Shown here: positions 8,642-18,248 of the stretch, one piece after another | Layout: each line of letters opens with the position of its first letter | Position numbering within the stretch: the first letter of the stretch is position 1 | From: Streptomyces sp. WM6378 | Lineage (GTDB): Bacteria > Actinomycetota > Actinomycetes > Streptomycetales > Streptomycetaceae | Length of the DNA stretch: 61,944 bases | Direction of reading: 5' to 3' | NCBI RefSeq assembly: GCF_001279695.1 | Contig: NZ_LGDD01000303.1 | Coordinates: 1 to 61,944, forward strand | Notes under the pieces: generated by a model | Database searches by the model: none | Seen by the model: only the letters and a program-made list of their open reading frames with translations | Told to the model about the DNA's origin: nothing | Program-made: the position numbers and the translations under genes

Positions 8642-10219
8642 TCAGCGGATGTCGACGACCAGGCGATACGGGCCGCGGGCCGGTTCCTTGCGCAGCTTGT
8701 CGCGCAGTTCGACGTCCTCGCTGGTCAGCCGCTGCGGGCCGCTGTTGACGGGGACGCCGGAGACGCGTTCACCGGCCGGCACCGGGAGCACGTGGTAGTG
8801 CGGCACCGTCACCACGGTGAACATCGTCGCGCCGACGATCAGCGTGGTGAAGGCGATCGCGGCCCGGGTCCAGAACCGGCGGCGCCGCTCGCTCCCGGTG
8901 CGTACGACCGGAGCGGACGGCAGCGCGGTGACGGAGGCCGGCCCGGCGGACGCGAGGTCGGCGATGCGTTCGCGCAGCACGGACGAGAGGGCCTCCGGGC
9001 TCTTGGCCCCGGCCGCCTCGGGCACCCGGCGGGCGATGGCGTCCCGGGCGTGCAGCAGGCGGCTCGCGGCGGCCGGGGTGCTGGCCTCCGTCTCGGCGGC
9101 GGTCTCCGGCAGGTCGAGCCCGAGGCCGTCGTACAGGAGCACCGTGCGCCGGTAGGCGGGCGGGAGATCGAGCAGCGCGTCGAGCAGCGCCCGGCGTTCG
9201 GGCTCGGCGGGCGGCTGGTCGGGGTGCTTGTGGGCGCGCCGGAAGCGGTGCCAGGGGGCCATCGCGTATTCGTACGCCGCCGTCCGCACCCACCCCGCCG
9301 GGTCGCGGTCGGTGGCGACCGCGGGCCAGTTCTCCCAGGCCAGATGGAAGGCGCGCTCCACCGATTCGCGCGAGAGCCGGGTCCGCCCGGTGAGCAGATA
9401 GGTCTGCCTGGCGAGGTCGGGGGCGATGGAGCAGTACAGCGCGTCGAACGCCTCGGCGGCCGTGAGCGGGCCCGGCACGGCCCGCTGCCCGGGGTGCGCT
9501 TCCGCGGGCGGGACGGGCCCCTTGGGCGGGGTCCCGGCGTCTGGATCGGTCTCGGTGTGGGTCCCGGCGTCGGGCTCGCCTGCCGCCGCCTCCGACTCCT
9601 CGGTGTCGTGGGGCTGCTCCGGCAGGATGCGGGCGGCGTCCCCGGGCGGGGCTCCCGCGCCGGTCGGCGCGCCGGGCTTGAGTACTTCCTTGGCGGGGAC
9701 GGGCACGGAGGCGGCCGGAGCCGGGGCCGGGTGCTCGTGGCGGGTGTGCGGGGTGGCCGGGGGTTTCGCGGCCTTCTTGGCGGCCGGCTTGGGGCGGGTG
9801 TTGGCGGCGTGCGGCTTCGCGGGCTGTTTGGCCCCCTTCGCAGGCTGGGCCCGGGCGGCGGTGGCCGGACGCGCCGAGTCCTGTTCGCCGGAGTCGGAGC
9901 CGTCGTTGGGGCTGCCGTCGGACCCGGCCCCGGAGCAGGACTCGGAGCCGTCGTCGACGTCGAGGTCGTCCTGCTCGGCCACCGCTGTCATCTCCGCCTC
10001 GATGGCGGCGAGCAGCCGGGCGTAGTGCTCGCCCTTGCGCCCACGTGGCGTTGTGCGGCCGGTCTCCCAGGAGCGCACGGTCGCCCGCGTGACGCCGACG
10101 GCCGTCGCGACCTGCGCCTCGGTCAGGTCCTTCGCCTCCCGCAGGCGGCGCCGTTCCTTGGGGGTGGGCAGGGGGGGCCTGGCATCGGTGTCATTGGTAT
10201 CGGCCGTGCTCTGTGTCAT
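8642..10219 (-). CDS. XRE HTH / sigma-like / transmembrane fusion regulator
   Basis: A 525-residue protein with an unusual order of parts. Residues about 20-75 form an XRE/Cro-type helix-turn-helix (LTEAQVATAVGVTRATVRSW). Residues 80-250 are a low-complexity Ala/Pro/Lys/Asp linker. Residues about 250-420 resemble regions 2 and 4 of an ECF sigma factor (VERAFHLAWENWPAVA, then LDLPPAYRRTVLLYDGLGLD). Residues about 448-468 form one membrane span, followed by a short extracytoplasmic tail. The start was placed at ATG 10219 with GGGAG upstream; the open frame runs 39 codons further without support. It is divergent from the DUF6350 gene. A membrane-tethered regulator is inferred; whether the sigma-like part still binds RNA polymerase is unknown. 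Confidence 0.75.
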   Translation of the reverse strand: MTQSTADTNDTDARPPLPTPKERRRLREAKDLTEAQVATAVGVTRATVRSWETGRTTPRGRKGEHYARLLAAIEAEMTAVAEQDDLDVDDGSESCSGAGSDGSPNDGSDSGEQDSARPATAARAQPAKGAKQPAKPHAANTRPKPAAKKAAKPPATPHTRHEHPAPAPAASVPVPAKEVLKPGAPTGAGAPPGDAARILPEQPHDTEESEAAAGEPDAGTHTETDPDAGTPPKGPVPPAEAHPGQRAVPGPLTAAEAFDALYCSIAPDLARQTYLLTGRTRLSRESVERAFHLAWENWPAVATDRDPAGWVRTAAYEYAMAPWHRFRRAHKHPDQPPAEPERRALLDALLDLPPAYRRTVLLYDGLGLDLPETAAETEASTPAAASRLLHARDAIARRVPEAAGAKSPEALSSVLRERIADLASAGPASVTALPSAPVVRTGSERRRRFWTRAAIAFTTLIVGATMFTVVTVPHYHVLPVPAGERVSGVPVNSGPQRLTSEDVELRDKLRKEPARGPYRLVVDIR

Positions 10220-10374
10220 GAAGGCTCCCAGGGCTCCCCGCGAAGGCCGTAGCGGCTGTTGCACCCGTGGCGACGCAGCTCGAAACACCCCGGGTGAAAA
10301 AGTACATAACCGTATATTGAGCGACACATCGGCCATTCGCCGGTTACGCGAAGAAAGCGCGTGTCGTTGGCAGC

Positions 10375-12435
10375 ATGGCTCGGGTGACCCAAATGACCGA
10401 CCGCAGCCTGCCGTTGCTTTCCGCCCAGGCGCGCTCCTCCGTACTCGCCACCTGTTCGCTGCGCGGCGCGATCGCGGCGGGGGTCGGGCTCGGCGCCCTG
10501 GCCGTGCCCGTGATGCTGCTGTGGATCACCTCCCCGTACCCCGACAGCGGCCTTGGCGGCGCCCTGCGCACGGCCACCTCCCTGTGGCTGCTCGCCCATG
10601 GCGTGCAGCTGGTCAGGCCCGAAACCCTGACCGGCACGCCGGCGCCGGTCGGCGTCATGCCGCTGCTCCTGGCGGCGCTGCCCGTCTGGCTCGCCCACCG
10701 CGCGGCCCGCGACGCGCTGATGCCCGACGAGGACGAGGCGTACGAGGACGACAGCCTCGGGCCGCTGCCTCCCGGTTGGCCCGTGTTCTGGGGGGTGACC
10801 TGCGGATACCTCGTGATCGCGGTGGCCGCCGTGCTGTACGCGGCCGCCGGACCCATGCCCGCCGCCCCGCTCAGCGCGCTGCTGCACCTGCCGCTCACGG
10901 TGGCGCTCGCGGCCGGGGCCGGCGTCTGGACCGCGCACGGCCGACCGCTCGGACCGCTGCCCGACCGTGTTCCGGCGTGGGTGCGGGGCGCGCTGCTGGC
11001 CGCTCGTACGAGTGCTGCCGCACGGTCCGCCGGGGCCGCCACCGCGGTGCTGCTCGGCGGTGGCGCGCTGCTCGCGGCGGCCGGGGCCGCCTGGCACTTC
11101 GGCGTCGCCGAGGACGCGTTCCTGCGGCTCGCGGAGGACTCGTCGGGGCGGCTCGCGCTGCTGCTGCTCGGCGTCACGCTGGTGCCGAACGCGGCGGTGT
11201 GGGGCGCGTCGTACGGGCTCGGGCCCGGCTTCGCCGTCGGTACGGGGACGCTGGTGGGCCCCCTCGGCGTGGTGGGCACGCCCGCGCTGCCGCACTTCCC
11301 GCTGCTCGCGGCGGTGCCGACGGGCGCGCACGGGTCCTGGTGGAACTGGGCGGCGGTGATGGTGCCGTTGGCGGCTGGGGTGGTGCTGGCCCGGTTCACC
11401 GCGCGGGCGGCCGTGGCCGGGGGCTGGGGGCGCCGGGAGACCGCGTGGGCGGCCCTGCTCGGGGCCGTGCTGTGCGGGTGCGCGCTCGCGCTGCTCGCGG
11501 CGCTGGCGGGCGGGCCGCTGGGCACGCGGGGGCTGGCCGTGCTCGGGCCGGTCTGGTGGCGTACCGGGGGCGCGGCGCTGCTGTGGGCGGCGGTCGTGGG
11601 GGTGCCGGGGGCGGTGATCCTGCGGGGTTGCCGGAGGCGGGAGGCTTCCTTCGAGCGGCGCTCCGTGCGGGCCAGGGTCGTGGGGGTGTTCGCGTGGCGG
11701 TCGCGCCGCAAGCCGGCCGCGCCGGTGGTCGCGGCCGGCGGGGCCGACCGCGACTACGACTTCCTGCCGGTGGGCGGGGGCGGGCTGTGGCACGAGGACG
11801 GGGCGCGGGAGGCTCGGTGGGCGGCGCTCAAGGAGGCGTCGGGTGGGCTGATGGCGGACATTCCGCCGCCCGGGGGCGGGGCGGATTCTCCCGAGCCCGG
11901 CCCCTTCCCGAAGAGCGGCTCCGGCCCGGACGCCGCTCCTCAATCGCCGGAGGGGCTGGAAGCCGGCGCTGAGTCTGGGCCGGAGGGCGATTCGGGGTTG
12001 CGGTTCGGTTCCGGGTGGGGAGCGGGTCTGGCTTTGCCGGAGATTCCCGCGCGGCCGGCGAGCCCGCCGGGGCTGGGGAACCGGGGCTTCGTCCGGGACC
12101 CGGCTCCTCGATCGCCGGAGGGGCTGGAGGCCGGTCCTGGATCGGCGCCGGGAGGTGACACCGGAGGCGACGAGCCCGTGCCGGCACCCGCCCCGAAATC
12201 CGGCCCCGCACTCGAACCCGCCCCCGTACGGGAAGACGACGCCCCACGCGAGGTCGACCCTGCACGCGAAAGCGGCCCTGCACGCGAAGGCGACCCCACC
12301 CCGAAACCCGGCCCCGCACCCGAGGGTGCCCCTGCACTCGAACGCGACCCCGCACCTGAGCGTGACCCCGCACCCGAGCACGACCCCGACCGCTCGCCGG
12401 ACGGCGCCGAGACGCAGCGCGGGGCCGTCGAGTAG
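10375..12435 (+). CDS. DUF6350 integral membrane protein
   Basis: A 686-residue protein. Residues 1-430 hold about ten hydrophobic helices typical of DUF6350 (sometimes labelled PerM-like); the function is not established. The last 230 residues are cytoplasmic, disordered and rich in Pro, Asp, Glu and Arg, with short repeats such as RDPAPEHDP. This tail contains two copies of SPEGLEAG (near residues 525 and 581), encoded by a DNA sequence that elsewhere is an intergenic dispersed repeat. The start is ATG 10375; ATG 10393 (MTDRSLPLL) is an alternative with a weak GGGTGA upstream. It is divergent from the fusion regulator and converges on the gene at 12449. Confidence 0.82.
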   Translation: MARVTQMTDRSLPLLSAQARSSVLATCSLRGAIAAGVGLGALAVPVMLLWITSPYPDSGLGGALRTATSLWLLAHGVQLVRPETLTGTPAPVGVMPLLLAALPVWLAHRAARDALMPDEDEAYEDDSLGPLPPGWPVFWGVTCGYLVIAVAAVLYAAAGPMPAAPLSALLHLPLTVALAAGAGVWTAHGRPLGPLPDRVPAWVRGALLAARTSAAARSAGAATAVLLGGGALLAAAGAAWHFGVAEDAFLRLAEDSSGRLALLLLGVTLVPNAAVWGASYGLGPGFAVGTGTLVGPLGVVGTPALPHFPLLAAVPTGAHGSWWNWAAVMVPLAAGVVLARFTARAAVAGGWGRRETAWAALLGAVLCGCALALLAALAGGPLGTRGLAVLGPVWWRTGGAALLWAAVVGVPGAVILRGCRRREASFERRSVRARVVGVFAWRSRRKPAAPVVAAGGADRDYDFLPVGGGGLWHEDGAREARWAALKEASGGLMADIPPPGGGADSPEPGPFPKSGSGPDAAPQSPEGLEAGAESGPEGDSGLRFGSGWGAGLALPEIPARPASPPGLGNRGFVRDPAPRSPEGLEAGPGSAPGGDTGGDEPVPAPAPKSGPALEPAPVREDDAPREVDPARESGPAREGDPTPKPGPAPEGAPALERDPAPERDPAPEHDPDRSPDGAETQRGAVE
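11932..12140 (+). repeat. dispersed repeat copies inside a coding region
   Basis: The core CAATCGCCGGAGGGGCTGGA near 11941 recurs as CGATCGCCGGAGGGGCTGGA near 12109. The reverse complement of the same core (CAGCCCCTCCGGCGTTTGAG) occurs in the intergenic repeat at 35933. Here both copies stay in frame and add SPEGLEAG to the protein tail. Confidence 0.6.
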
Positions 12436-12448
12436 CGCCCCGCGGGAG

Positions 12449-13216
12449 CTACTCCTTCACCCCGAACAACGGCACCAGCTTCTCCGGGAGGAGGTCGTTG
12501 CAGGCCAACTGGCCCGACTTGGTCAGGGCGTCGTCCACGCACGTGTAGTAGTCGCGGTACACGATCTGCATCGTGTAGGTCGACGCCACCACCGTCAGGG
12601 CGAGGACCGCCGTGACCAGGCCCGTCACCGCCGCCGTCATCTGCGGCCTGCCCTGCGGCGGCGCCGGGGCGGCGGGAGCCGGGGACGTGGCGGACGGCGC
12701 CTGCGGGGGCTTCGGCTTGGCGCGCAGGGAGCTGATCGCCCAGTACAGGCCGAGCGCCCCCAGGAGCAGGGCGACCTCCGGCATGTCGAACAGGGCGAAG
12801 AAGAACGCCCACATCCCGGACAGCAGCGCGTAGCGGGCGCGGCGCTGGGCCGGGTCCGTGGGGTCCCAGCGCAGGCCGGGCGGGGGCGGCGGGTTCTGGC
12901 CCGGGCCGCCCTCCGGACGCTCGGGGCGCTGGCCGAAACCGCCGGGCGCGCGGCCGGGCTGCTGGTTGCTCCACTGGCTGCCCCACGGCGAACCCTGGGG
13001 GTTTTCGCCGCCCTCGCCCGGTACCGGGCGCCGCGGCTGCCAGGGCTGGTCGGGGCGGCCCTCGGGCGGCGGGGCGAAGGGGTTGTCGTCGGCGGGGCCC
13101 GCTCCGGTGCCGCTTCCCGTGCCCTCCGGTCCCGAGTTCCCCGGGTCCGTCGAATGAGGGGAGCCGGGGGTGGAGGACTGGCGGGCTGCGAACAGCTGGT
13201 GGCGTCGGTCCGGCAT
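12449..13216 (-). CDS. integral membrane protein with disordered N-terminus
   Basis: A 255-residue protein. The first 115 residues are rich in Gly, Pro, Gln and Asn and look disordered. They are followed by GLRWDPTDPAQRRARYALLSGMW, two closely spaced helices (residues about 122-160), a Pro/Ala linker, and a third helix MTAAVTGLVTAVLALTVVAS. The C-terminal 45 residues (YRDYYTCVDDALTKSGQLAC) carry two Cys residues and probably face outward. The family is conserved in Streptomyces next to purN; the function is not known. It converges on the DUF6350 gene with 13 bases between stops and is divergent from purN. Confidence 0.75.
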   Translation of the reverse strand: MPDRRHQLFAARQSSTPGSPHSTDPGNSGPEGTGSGTGAGPADDNPFAPPPEGRPDQPWQPRRPVPGEGGENPQGSPWGSQWSNQQPGRAPGGFGQRPERPEGGPGQNPPPPPGLRWDPTDPAQRRARYALLSGMWAFFFALFDMPEVALLLGALGLYWAISSLRAKPKPPQAPSATSPAPAAPAPPQGRPQMTAAVTGLVTAVLALTVVASTYTMQIVYRDYYTCVDDALTKSGQLACNDLLPEKLVPLFGVKE

Positions 13217-13388
13217 CTGGTGAACGTCTTCCCCTCGGACCCACGACCGGCCGGTCGGGCCAGGGGGTCACATCTCGCATGTAAGTGAAACAAGTCAGTG
13301 AGACAGGTCTCGTCTCGCGGCGTCCTCCCAGACGCTACCTGGCGGTCCGGCCCCCGTCCCGTGGGGGCCGTCCGGTGTGCCGGTATCG

Positions 13389-13416
13389 TTGCTGACGGTC
13401 GGCGCTTTCGTAGAGT
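13389..13416 (+). promoter_or_regulatory. purN: predicted purNH promoter
   Basis: TTGCTG (13389-13394), a 16-bp spacer and TAGAGT (13411-13416) form a plausible HrdB-type promoter about 65 bases before the purN start. Just upstream, GGCCCCC and GGGGGCC (13349-13369) form a hairpin of unknown role. Confidence 0.45.
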
Positions 13417-13488
13417 TCCCCGTATCGAGGGGCACGATTCGTTCGTACGACCACACAAAGACGTACGACCGCGAGAAAGAGCCCCGCT

Positions 13489-14157
13489 GTGGCCTCCCCG
13501 CCCCCCTCCGCGTCCACTTCCCCGCCCGAAACAGGGCGCCCTGCCCGCCTTGTGGTGCTTGTGTCCGGGTCCGGCACGAATCTGCAGGCCCTGCTCGACG
13601 CCATCGCCGCCGATCCGCACGGATACGGCGCCCAGATCGTGGCCGTCGGCGCCGACCGGGATGCCATCGCAGGTCTGGAGCGCGCCGAGCGGGCCGGGAT
13701 CCCGACCTTCGTCTGCCGGGTCAAGGATCACGGCTCCCGCGAGGAGTGGGACGCGGCGCTTGCCGCGGCCACCGAGGCGTACGCGCCGGACCTGGTCGTC
13801 TCGGCCGGGTTCATGAAGATCGTGGGGAAGGAATTCCTCGCCCGGTTCGGGGGGCGTGTGGTCAACACCCACCCCGCGCTGCTGCCCAGTTTTCCCGGAG
13901 CCCACGGCGTACGCGACGCGCTCGCGTACGGCGCCAGGGTGACCGGGTGCACCGTCCACTTCGTCGACGACGGCGTCGACACCGGCCCGATCATCGCCCA
14001 GGGCGTGGTCGAGATCCGGGACGAGGACGATGAAGCCGCTCTGCACGAGCGGATCAAGGAAGTCGAGCGACGGCTGCTCGTCGATGTCGTGGGGCGCCTG
14101 GCCCGTAACGGCTACCGCATTGAGGGACGAAAGGTTCAGATCGGTGAACTCGGTTAG
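13489..14157 (+). CDS. purN: phosphoribosylglycinamide formyltransferase
   Basis: The 222-residue GAR transformylase PurN, which moves a formyl group from 10-formyl-THF to GAR in purine synthesis. The N-terminal phosphate loop [17 protein letters not shown], the catalytic [12 protein letters not shown] block and the [18 protein letters not shown] block are intact. The start is a GTG; the first 18 residues are a Ser/Pro-rich extension common in Streptomyces. It overlaps purH by 14 bases and is co-transcribed with it. The product and substrate chemistry link it to folD and glyA nearby. Confidence 0.96.
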   Translation: MASPPPSASTSPPETGRPARLVVLVSGSGTNLQALLDAIAADPHGYGAQIVAVGADRDAIAGLERAERAGIPTFVCRVKDHGSREEWDAALAAATEAYAPDLVVSAGFMKIVGKEFLARFGGRVVNTHPALLPSFPGAHGVRDALAYGARVTGCTVHFVDDGVDTGPIIAQGVVEIRDEDDEAALHERIKEVERRLLVDVVGRLARNGYRIEGRKVQIGELG

Positions 14158-15718
14158 TACGGACACCGTCAAGCCCATCCGGCGGGCGCTGGTCAGCGTC
14201 TACGACAAGACGGGCCTTGAGGAGCTGGCGCAAGGGCTGCACGCGGCCGGGGTCGAGCTGGTGTCCACCGGGTCGACCGCCGCGAAGATCGCCGCCGCCG
14301 GCGTGCCGGTCACCAAGGTCGAGGAGCTCACCGGGTTTCCCGAGTGCCTCGACGGCCGGGTCAAGACGCTGCACCCCAAGGTGCACGCGGGGATCCTCGC
14401 CGACCTGCGCCTGGACGCCCACCGCGCGCAGCTCGACGAGCTCGGGGTGCGCCCCTTCGAGCTGGTCGTCGTGAACCTGTACCCGTTCAAGGAGACCGTC
14501 GCCTCCGGCGCGAGCCCCGACGAGTGCGTCGAGCAGATCGACATCGGCGGCCCGTCGATGGTCCGCGCCGCCGCCAAGAACCACCCCTCGGTCGCCGTGG
14601 TCACCAGCCCGCAGCGGTACGCGGCCGTGCTCGACGCCGTCAAGAACGGCGGCTTCGACCTGACCGCCCGCAAGCGCCTGGCGGCAGAAGCGTTCCAGCA
14701 CACCGCCGCGTACGACGTGGCCGTGGCGTCCTGGATGACCAATGTGTACGCGCCCGAGGAAGGCGGCGCCCAGCTGCCCGAGTTCCTCGGCGGCACTTGG
14801 GAGCGCAAGTCCACGCTGCGCTACGGCGAGAACCCGCACCAGGCCGCGGCCCTCTACACCGACGGTCAGCCGGGCGGGCTCGCCAACGCCGAGCAACTGC
14901 ACGGCAAGGAGATGTCCTTCAACAACTACGTGGACACCGAGGCCGCGCGCCGCGCCGCCTACGACCACGACGAGCCGTGCGTCGCGATCATCAAGCACGC
15001 CAACCCGTGCGGCATCGCGATCGACGCCGACCTCGCCGCGGCCCACCGCAAGGCCCACGAGTGCGACCCGCTCTCCGCGTTCGGCGGCGTCATCGCCGTC
15101 AACCGGCCGGTGACGGTGGCGATGGCCGAGCAGGTCGCCGAGATCTTCACCGAGGTCATCGCGGCCCCGGACTACGAGGACGGCGCCGTCGAGGTGCTGG
15201 CCCGCAAGAAGAACATCCGGGTGCTCAAGGTGGACGGCACCCCGCACCAGCCCGGCGACCTCAAGGCGGTCTCCGGCGGCGCGGTGCTCCAGCAGACCGA
15301 CGTCTTCCAGGCCGAGGGCGACGACCCCGCGAACTGGACGCTGGCCAGCGGTCAGGCCCTGTCCGAGGCCGAGTTGAAGGAACTCGCCTTCGCCTGGATC
15401 GCCTGCCGGGCCGTCAAGTCCAACGCGATCCTGCTCGCCAAGAACGGAGCCTCGGTCGGCGTCGGCATGGGCCAGGTCAACCGGGTCGACTCCGCGAAGC
15501 TCGCCGTCGAGCGGGCCGGCGAGGAGCGCGCGCGGGGCTCGTACGCCGCCTCCGACGCGTTCTTCCCGTTCCCCGACGGCTTCGAGATCCTGGCGAACGC
15601 CGGGGTCAAGGCCGTGGTCCAGCCCGGCGGTTCGGTCCGCGACGAGCTGGTGGTCGAGGCTGCGAAGAAGGCGGGCGTGACGATGTACTTCACCGGAACG
15701 CGCCACTTCTTCCACTGA
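14144..15718 (+). CDS. purH: bifunctional AICAR formyltransferase/IMP cyclohydrolase
   Basis: The 524-residue PurH catalyses the last two steps to IMP. The N-terminal MGS-like cyclohydrolase domain begins [19 protein letters not shown] and contains [10 protein letters not shown]. The C-terminal transformylase domain contains [10 protein letters not shown] and FGGVIAVN. The start is the GTG inside purN, with GAGGGACGAAAGG 9 bases upstream; the longer frame from 14030 lies wholly within purN. A strong hairpin follows the stop. No ZTP riboswitch is visible before purNH, unlike glyA in this window. Confidence 0.96.
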   Translation: MNSVSTDTVKPIRRALVSVYDKTGLEELAQGLHAAGVELVSTGSTAAKIAAAGVPVTKVEELTGFPECLDGRVKTLHPKVHAGILADLRLDAHRAQLDELGVRPFELVVVNLYPFKETVASGASPDECVEQIDIGGPSMVRAAAKNHPSVAVVTSPQRYAAVLDAVKNGGFDLTARKRLAAEAFQHTAAYDVAVASWMTNVYAPEEGGAQLPEFLGGTWERKSTLRYGENPHQAAALYTDGQPGGLANAEQLHGKEMSFNNYVDTEAARRAAYDHDEPCVAIIKHANPCGIAIDADLAAAHRKAHECDPLSAFGGVIAVNRPVTVAMAEQVAEIFTEVIAAPDYEDGAVEVLARKKNIRVLKVDGTPHQPGDLKAVSGGAVLQQTDVFQAEGDDPANWTLASGQALSEAELKELAFAWIACRAVKSNAILLAKNGASVGVGMGQVNRVDSAKLAVERAGEERARGSYAASDAFFPFPDGFEILANAGVKAVVQPGGSVRDELVVEAAKKAGVTMYFTGTRHFFH

Positions 15719-15770
15719 TCCCGCACAGGAGCCGGGCACGCGTTCGCCCGCGTCGGGCTCCGGTACGCGG

Positions 15771-15802
15771 AAGGCCGCACCCCAAGTGCGGGGTGCGGCC
15801 TT
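15771..15802. terminator. terminator after purH
   Basis: A perfect 13-bp stem, AAGGCCGCACCCC (15771-15783) with its complement at 15790-15802 and a 6-base loop, lies between convergent purH and the RDD gene and can serve both. Confidence 0.88.
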
Positions 15803-15821
15803 GTGGACCGGCCGGGGCGGG

Positions 15822-16448
15822 TCAGGCGGACTTGACCACCACGGTGGAGCACACCTTGTCGGCGAAGGTCTGCTTCTTGGTGTCCCACAGCGGCCAGAGC
15901 CAGCCGAGGTAGCAGGCGATGCTGTCCAGGAAGTGGGCGAGCCGGCGCACGAACGCCATGCCGAAGCCGATCGGCTGGCCGTCGCTCTCGCGGAGCAGCT
16001 TGATGCCGACGGCCTTCTTGCCGGGAGTCTGGCCGGTGGTGCCCTCCTGGTAGAGGAGCCAGAGCATCAGGCCGATCAGGGCGACGAAGCCGAGCAGCGC
16101 CAGGAAGACGCCGACGCCCTTGCCGATGGCGCCGCCGATGCCCGCGAGCAGGCCGTACGGGACGCCGATGATCAGGCCGTCGATGATGGTCGCGCCCACG
16201 CGCTGGATCCAGCCCGCGTACGGCGGCATGCCACCGGCGAAGCCGAGCGGCGCCTGGGGGTAGCCGTAGCCCTGCGGGGCCTGCTGCGGGTAGCCGTAGC
16301 CCTGCGGCGGGACGCCCTGCGGGGCCTGCTGGCCCTGCTGCGGGTAGCCGTAGCCGGGCTGGCCCTGCTGCTGGCCGTACGGGTTGCCGCCCTGCGGGGG
16401 CTGCTGGGGCTGCTGCCCGTAGGGGTTGTTCGGGTCGCCGAAGCTCAT
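15822..16448 (-). CDS. RDD-family membrane protein
   Basis: A 208-residue protein. Residues 1-75 are a low-complexity Gln/Gly/Tyr/Pro segment with repeats of GYGYPQQ. An RDD domain follows, starting GWIQRVGATIIDGLIIG, where the R and D residues give the family its name. Three or four hydrophobic segments and a conserved GQTPGKKAVGIKLL loop are visible. RDD proteins are poorly understood; some are linked to ion transport or stress. The start is an ATG behind GGAGGAAAAT. It is divergent from folD and converges on purH. Confidence 0.85.
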   Translation of the reverse strand: MSFGDPNNPYGQQPQQPPQGGNPYGQQQGQPGYGYPQQGQQAPQGVPPQGYGYPQQAPQGYGYPQAPLGFAGGMPPYAGWIQRVGATIIDGLIIGVPYGLLAGIGGAIGKGVGVFLALLGFVALIGLMLWLLYQEGTTGQTPGKKAVGIKLLRESDGQPIGFGMAFVRRLAHFLDSIACYLGWLWPLWDTKKQTFADKVCSTVVVKSA

Positions 16449-16653
16449 GACGGATTTTCCTCCGTTGGTGTTGCGGGGACGACGCGGCCCGAGCGGAGGA
16501 ATAGCTGTTCTGAGCGGATTGCCCCCCGGCACTGCCCGCGGCACTGCGCGGGTCATCGTTCTAAATGAGACATAAGTTTGTCCAGCCGGTTGCTGGATGT
16601 GTTGTGCAAGTGCAACTTGGGCGATCATGCGTCGCCCTGAAAGAATGGGAAAC

Positions 16654-17514
16654 ATGACCGCCCAGATTCTCGATGGCAAGGCCACCGCCGCAGCGATCAA
16701 ATCCGAACTGGCCGTCCGCGTGGCGGCCCTGAAGGAGCGGGGCGTCACGCCCGGCCTGGGGACCGTGCTCGTCGGGGAGGACCCCGGCAGCCAGAAGTAC
16801 GTCGCGGGCAAGCACCGCGACTGCGCCGAGGTCGGCATCGCCTCCATCCAGCGCGAGCTGCCCGCGACCGCGACGCAGGACGAGATCGAGGCGGTGGTGC
16901 GGGAGTTGAACGAGGACCCCGCGTGCACCGGCTACATCGTCCAGCTGCCGCTGCCCAAGGGCATCGACGAGAACCGCATCCTGGAGCTGATGGACCCGGC
17001 CAAGGACGCCGACGGTCTGCACCCGATGAACCTCGGGCGCCTCGTCCTCAACGAGCCGGGCCCGCTGCCCTGCACCCCGTACGGCATCATCCAGTTGCTC
17101 CGCAAGCACGGCGTGGAGATCAACGGGGCCGAGGTCGTCGTGGTCGGACGCGGTGTCACCATCGGCCGTTCCATGCCGCTGCTGCTCACCCGCCGCTCCG
17201 AGAACGCGACGGTCACCCAGTGCCACACCGGCACGCGCGACCTGTCGACGCACCTCAAGCAGGCCGACATCGTCATCGCGGCGGCCGGCGTTCCGCACCT
17301 CATCAAGCCGGAGGACGTGAAGCCGGGCGCGGCCGTGCTCGACGTCGGCGTCAGCCGCGACGAGAGCGGCAAGATCGTCGGCGATGTGCACCCCGGCGTC
17401 GCCGAGGTCGCCGGCTGGCTCTCGCCGAACCCGGGCGGGGTCGGCCCGATGACCCGCGCCCAGCTGCTCGTCAACGTCGTCGAGGCGGCCGAGCTCGCCG
17501 CCGACGCGGGCTGA
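16654..17514 (+). CDS. folD: methylene-THF dehydrogenase/cyclohydrolase
   Basis: The 286-residue bifunctional FolD interconverts 5,10-methylene-THF and 10-formyl-THF, supplying PurN and PurH. The catalytic block [18 protein letters not shown] carries the conserved Tyr and Lys. [20 protein letters not shown] and the NADP loop [19 protein letters not shown] follow, and [16 protein letters not shown] closes the protein. The start is ATG 16654 (MTAQILDGK); an ATG 9 bases upstream is an alternative. The DUF3017 gene follows after 19 bases, probably in the same transcript. The 200-bp upstream region shows a small TCCAGC/GCTGGA hairpin near 16580 but no riboswitch. Confidence 0.95.
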   Translation: MTAQILDGKATAAAIKSELAVRVAALKERGVTPGLGTVLVGEDPGSQKYVAGKHRDCAEVGIASIQRELPATATQDEIEAVVRELNEDPACTGYIVQLPLPKGIDENRILELMDPAKDADGLHPMNLGRLVLNEPGPLPCTPYGIIQLLRKHGVEINGAEVVVVGRGVTIGRSMPLLLTRRSENATVTQCHTGTRDLSTHLKQADIVIAAAGVPHLIKPEDVKPGAAVLDVGVSRDESGKIVGDVHPGVAEVAGWLSPNPGGVGPMTRAQLLVNVVEAAELAADAG

Positions 17515-17533
17515 CCGGAAAGGCCTGAGCCCC

Positions 17534-18031
17534 ATGGGTGCTGGTACGAGTCCCGAGCCGGCCAAGGACGCGGAGCCGTCGGCCGCGCCGGGCGGGTCCA
17601 CCGCGGACGCGCCCTCGGCGCGGCCCCGCAAGGGCGGCTCGCGGCGGTTCCCCTCCGTCACACGGGACACCGCACGCCCCGAGGGCGGCGGCCGTGCCGC
17701 ACCCGGCGACGCCTCCGCGCCCGCCCGCCAGTGGCCGCTGCTCTCCGTCCTGGTCGCGGTCGGCTTCGGGCTCCTCATGGTGGCTACCGAACCGTTCGGC
17801 CAGGCCTTCCGGGTCGGGCTCGTCATCATCGGCGCGGCCCTGCTCGCGGGCGCGGCCCTGCGGTGGACGCTGCCGTCCGTCGGCATGCTGGCCGTACGGT
17901 CCCGCTTCACGGACATCACCACGTACGGGGTGCTGGGCCTGGCCATCGTGCTCCTGGCCCTGATGGCCCAGCCCCGGCCCTGGCTGAACGTGCCGTTCCT
18001 TGAGGACGCGGTTCATTTCACGGTCAGGTAG
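17534..18031 (+). CDS. DUF3017 membrane protein
   Basis: A 165-residue protein. The first 65 residues are charged and disordered. Three hydrophobic helices follow (about residues 74-92, 96-113 and 138-153), separated by FGQAFR and RSRFTDITTYG loops typical of DUF3017. The function is unknown. It sits 19 bases after folD in the conserved actinobacterial folD-DUF3017 arrangement and ends before a 17-bp terminator stem. Confidence 0.82.
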   Translation: MGAGTSPEPAKDAEPSAAPGGSTADAPSARPRKGGSRRFPSVTRDTARPEGGGRAAPGDASAPARQWPLLSVLVAVGFGLLMVATEPFGQAFRVGLVIIGAALLAGAALRWTLPSVGMLAVRSRFTDITTYGVLGLAIVLLALMAQPRPWLNVPFLEDAVHFTVR

Positions 18032-18041
18032 GGCGTGGTAC

Positions 18042-18085
18042 CGGACGGCCCCGCACTCTCCCCCGGGTGAGTGCGGGGCCGTCCG
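18042..18085 (+). terminator. terminator after folD operon
   Basis: A 17-bp perfect stem: CGGACGGCCCCGCACTC (18042-18058) pairs with 18069-18085 around a 10-base loop. It begins 11 bases after the DUF3017 stop. Confidence 0.9.
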
Positions 18086-18248
18086 CCGTCCCGCCGGTGG
18101 AAAACTACGACAGGTGCGGCACCCCGTCGTCCCGCACCGGGTTGAACTCGCCCTGGAACAGCGGCAGTACAGGCCTGATCCCCTACAACTCCCGCAGTAC
18201 TGCGATGGGTTGACGTCCTCGTGGCCGTGCCGGGGTTACCCTGCGACG

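Noticed and set aside
8579..10252. Long plus-strand open frame of 557 codons
   Set aside because: Antisense to the XRE/sigma fusion gene; it begins inside the sucD terminator and its translation is Gly/Arg-rich with no recognisable domain.
13340..13375. GGCCCCC/GGGGGCC hairpin upstream of purN as a riboswitch
   Set aside because: The conserved words of ZTP, purine or PreQ1 aptamers are absent; it is only a simple hairpin upstream of the predicted promoter.
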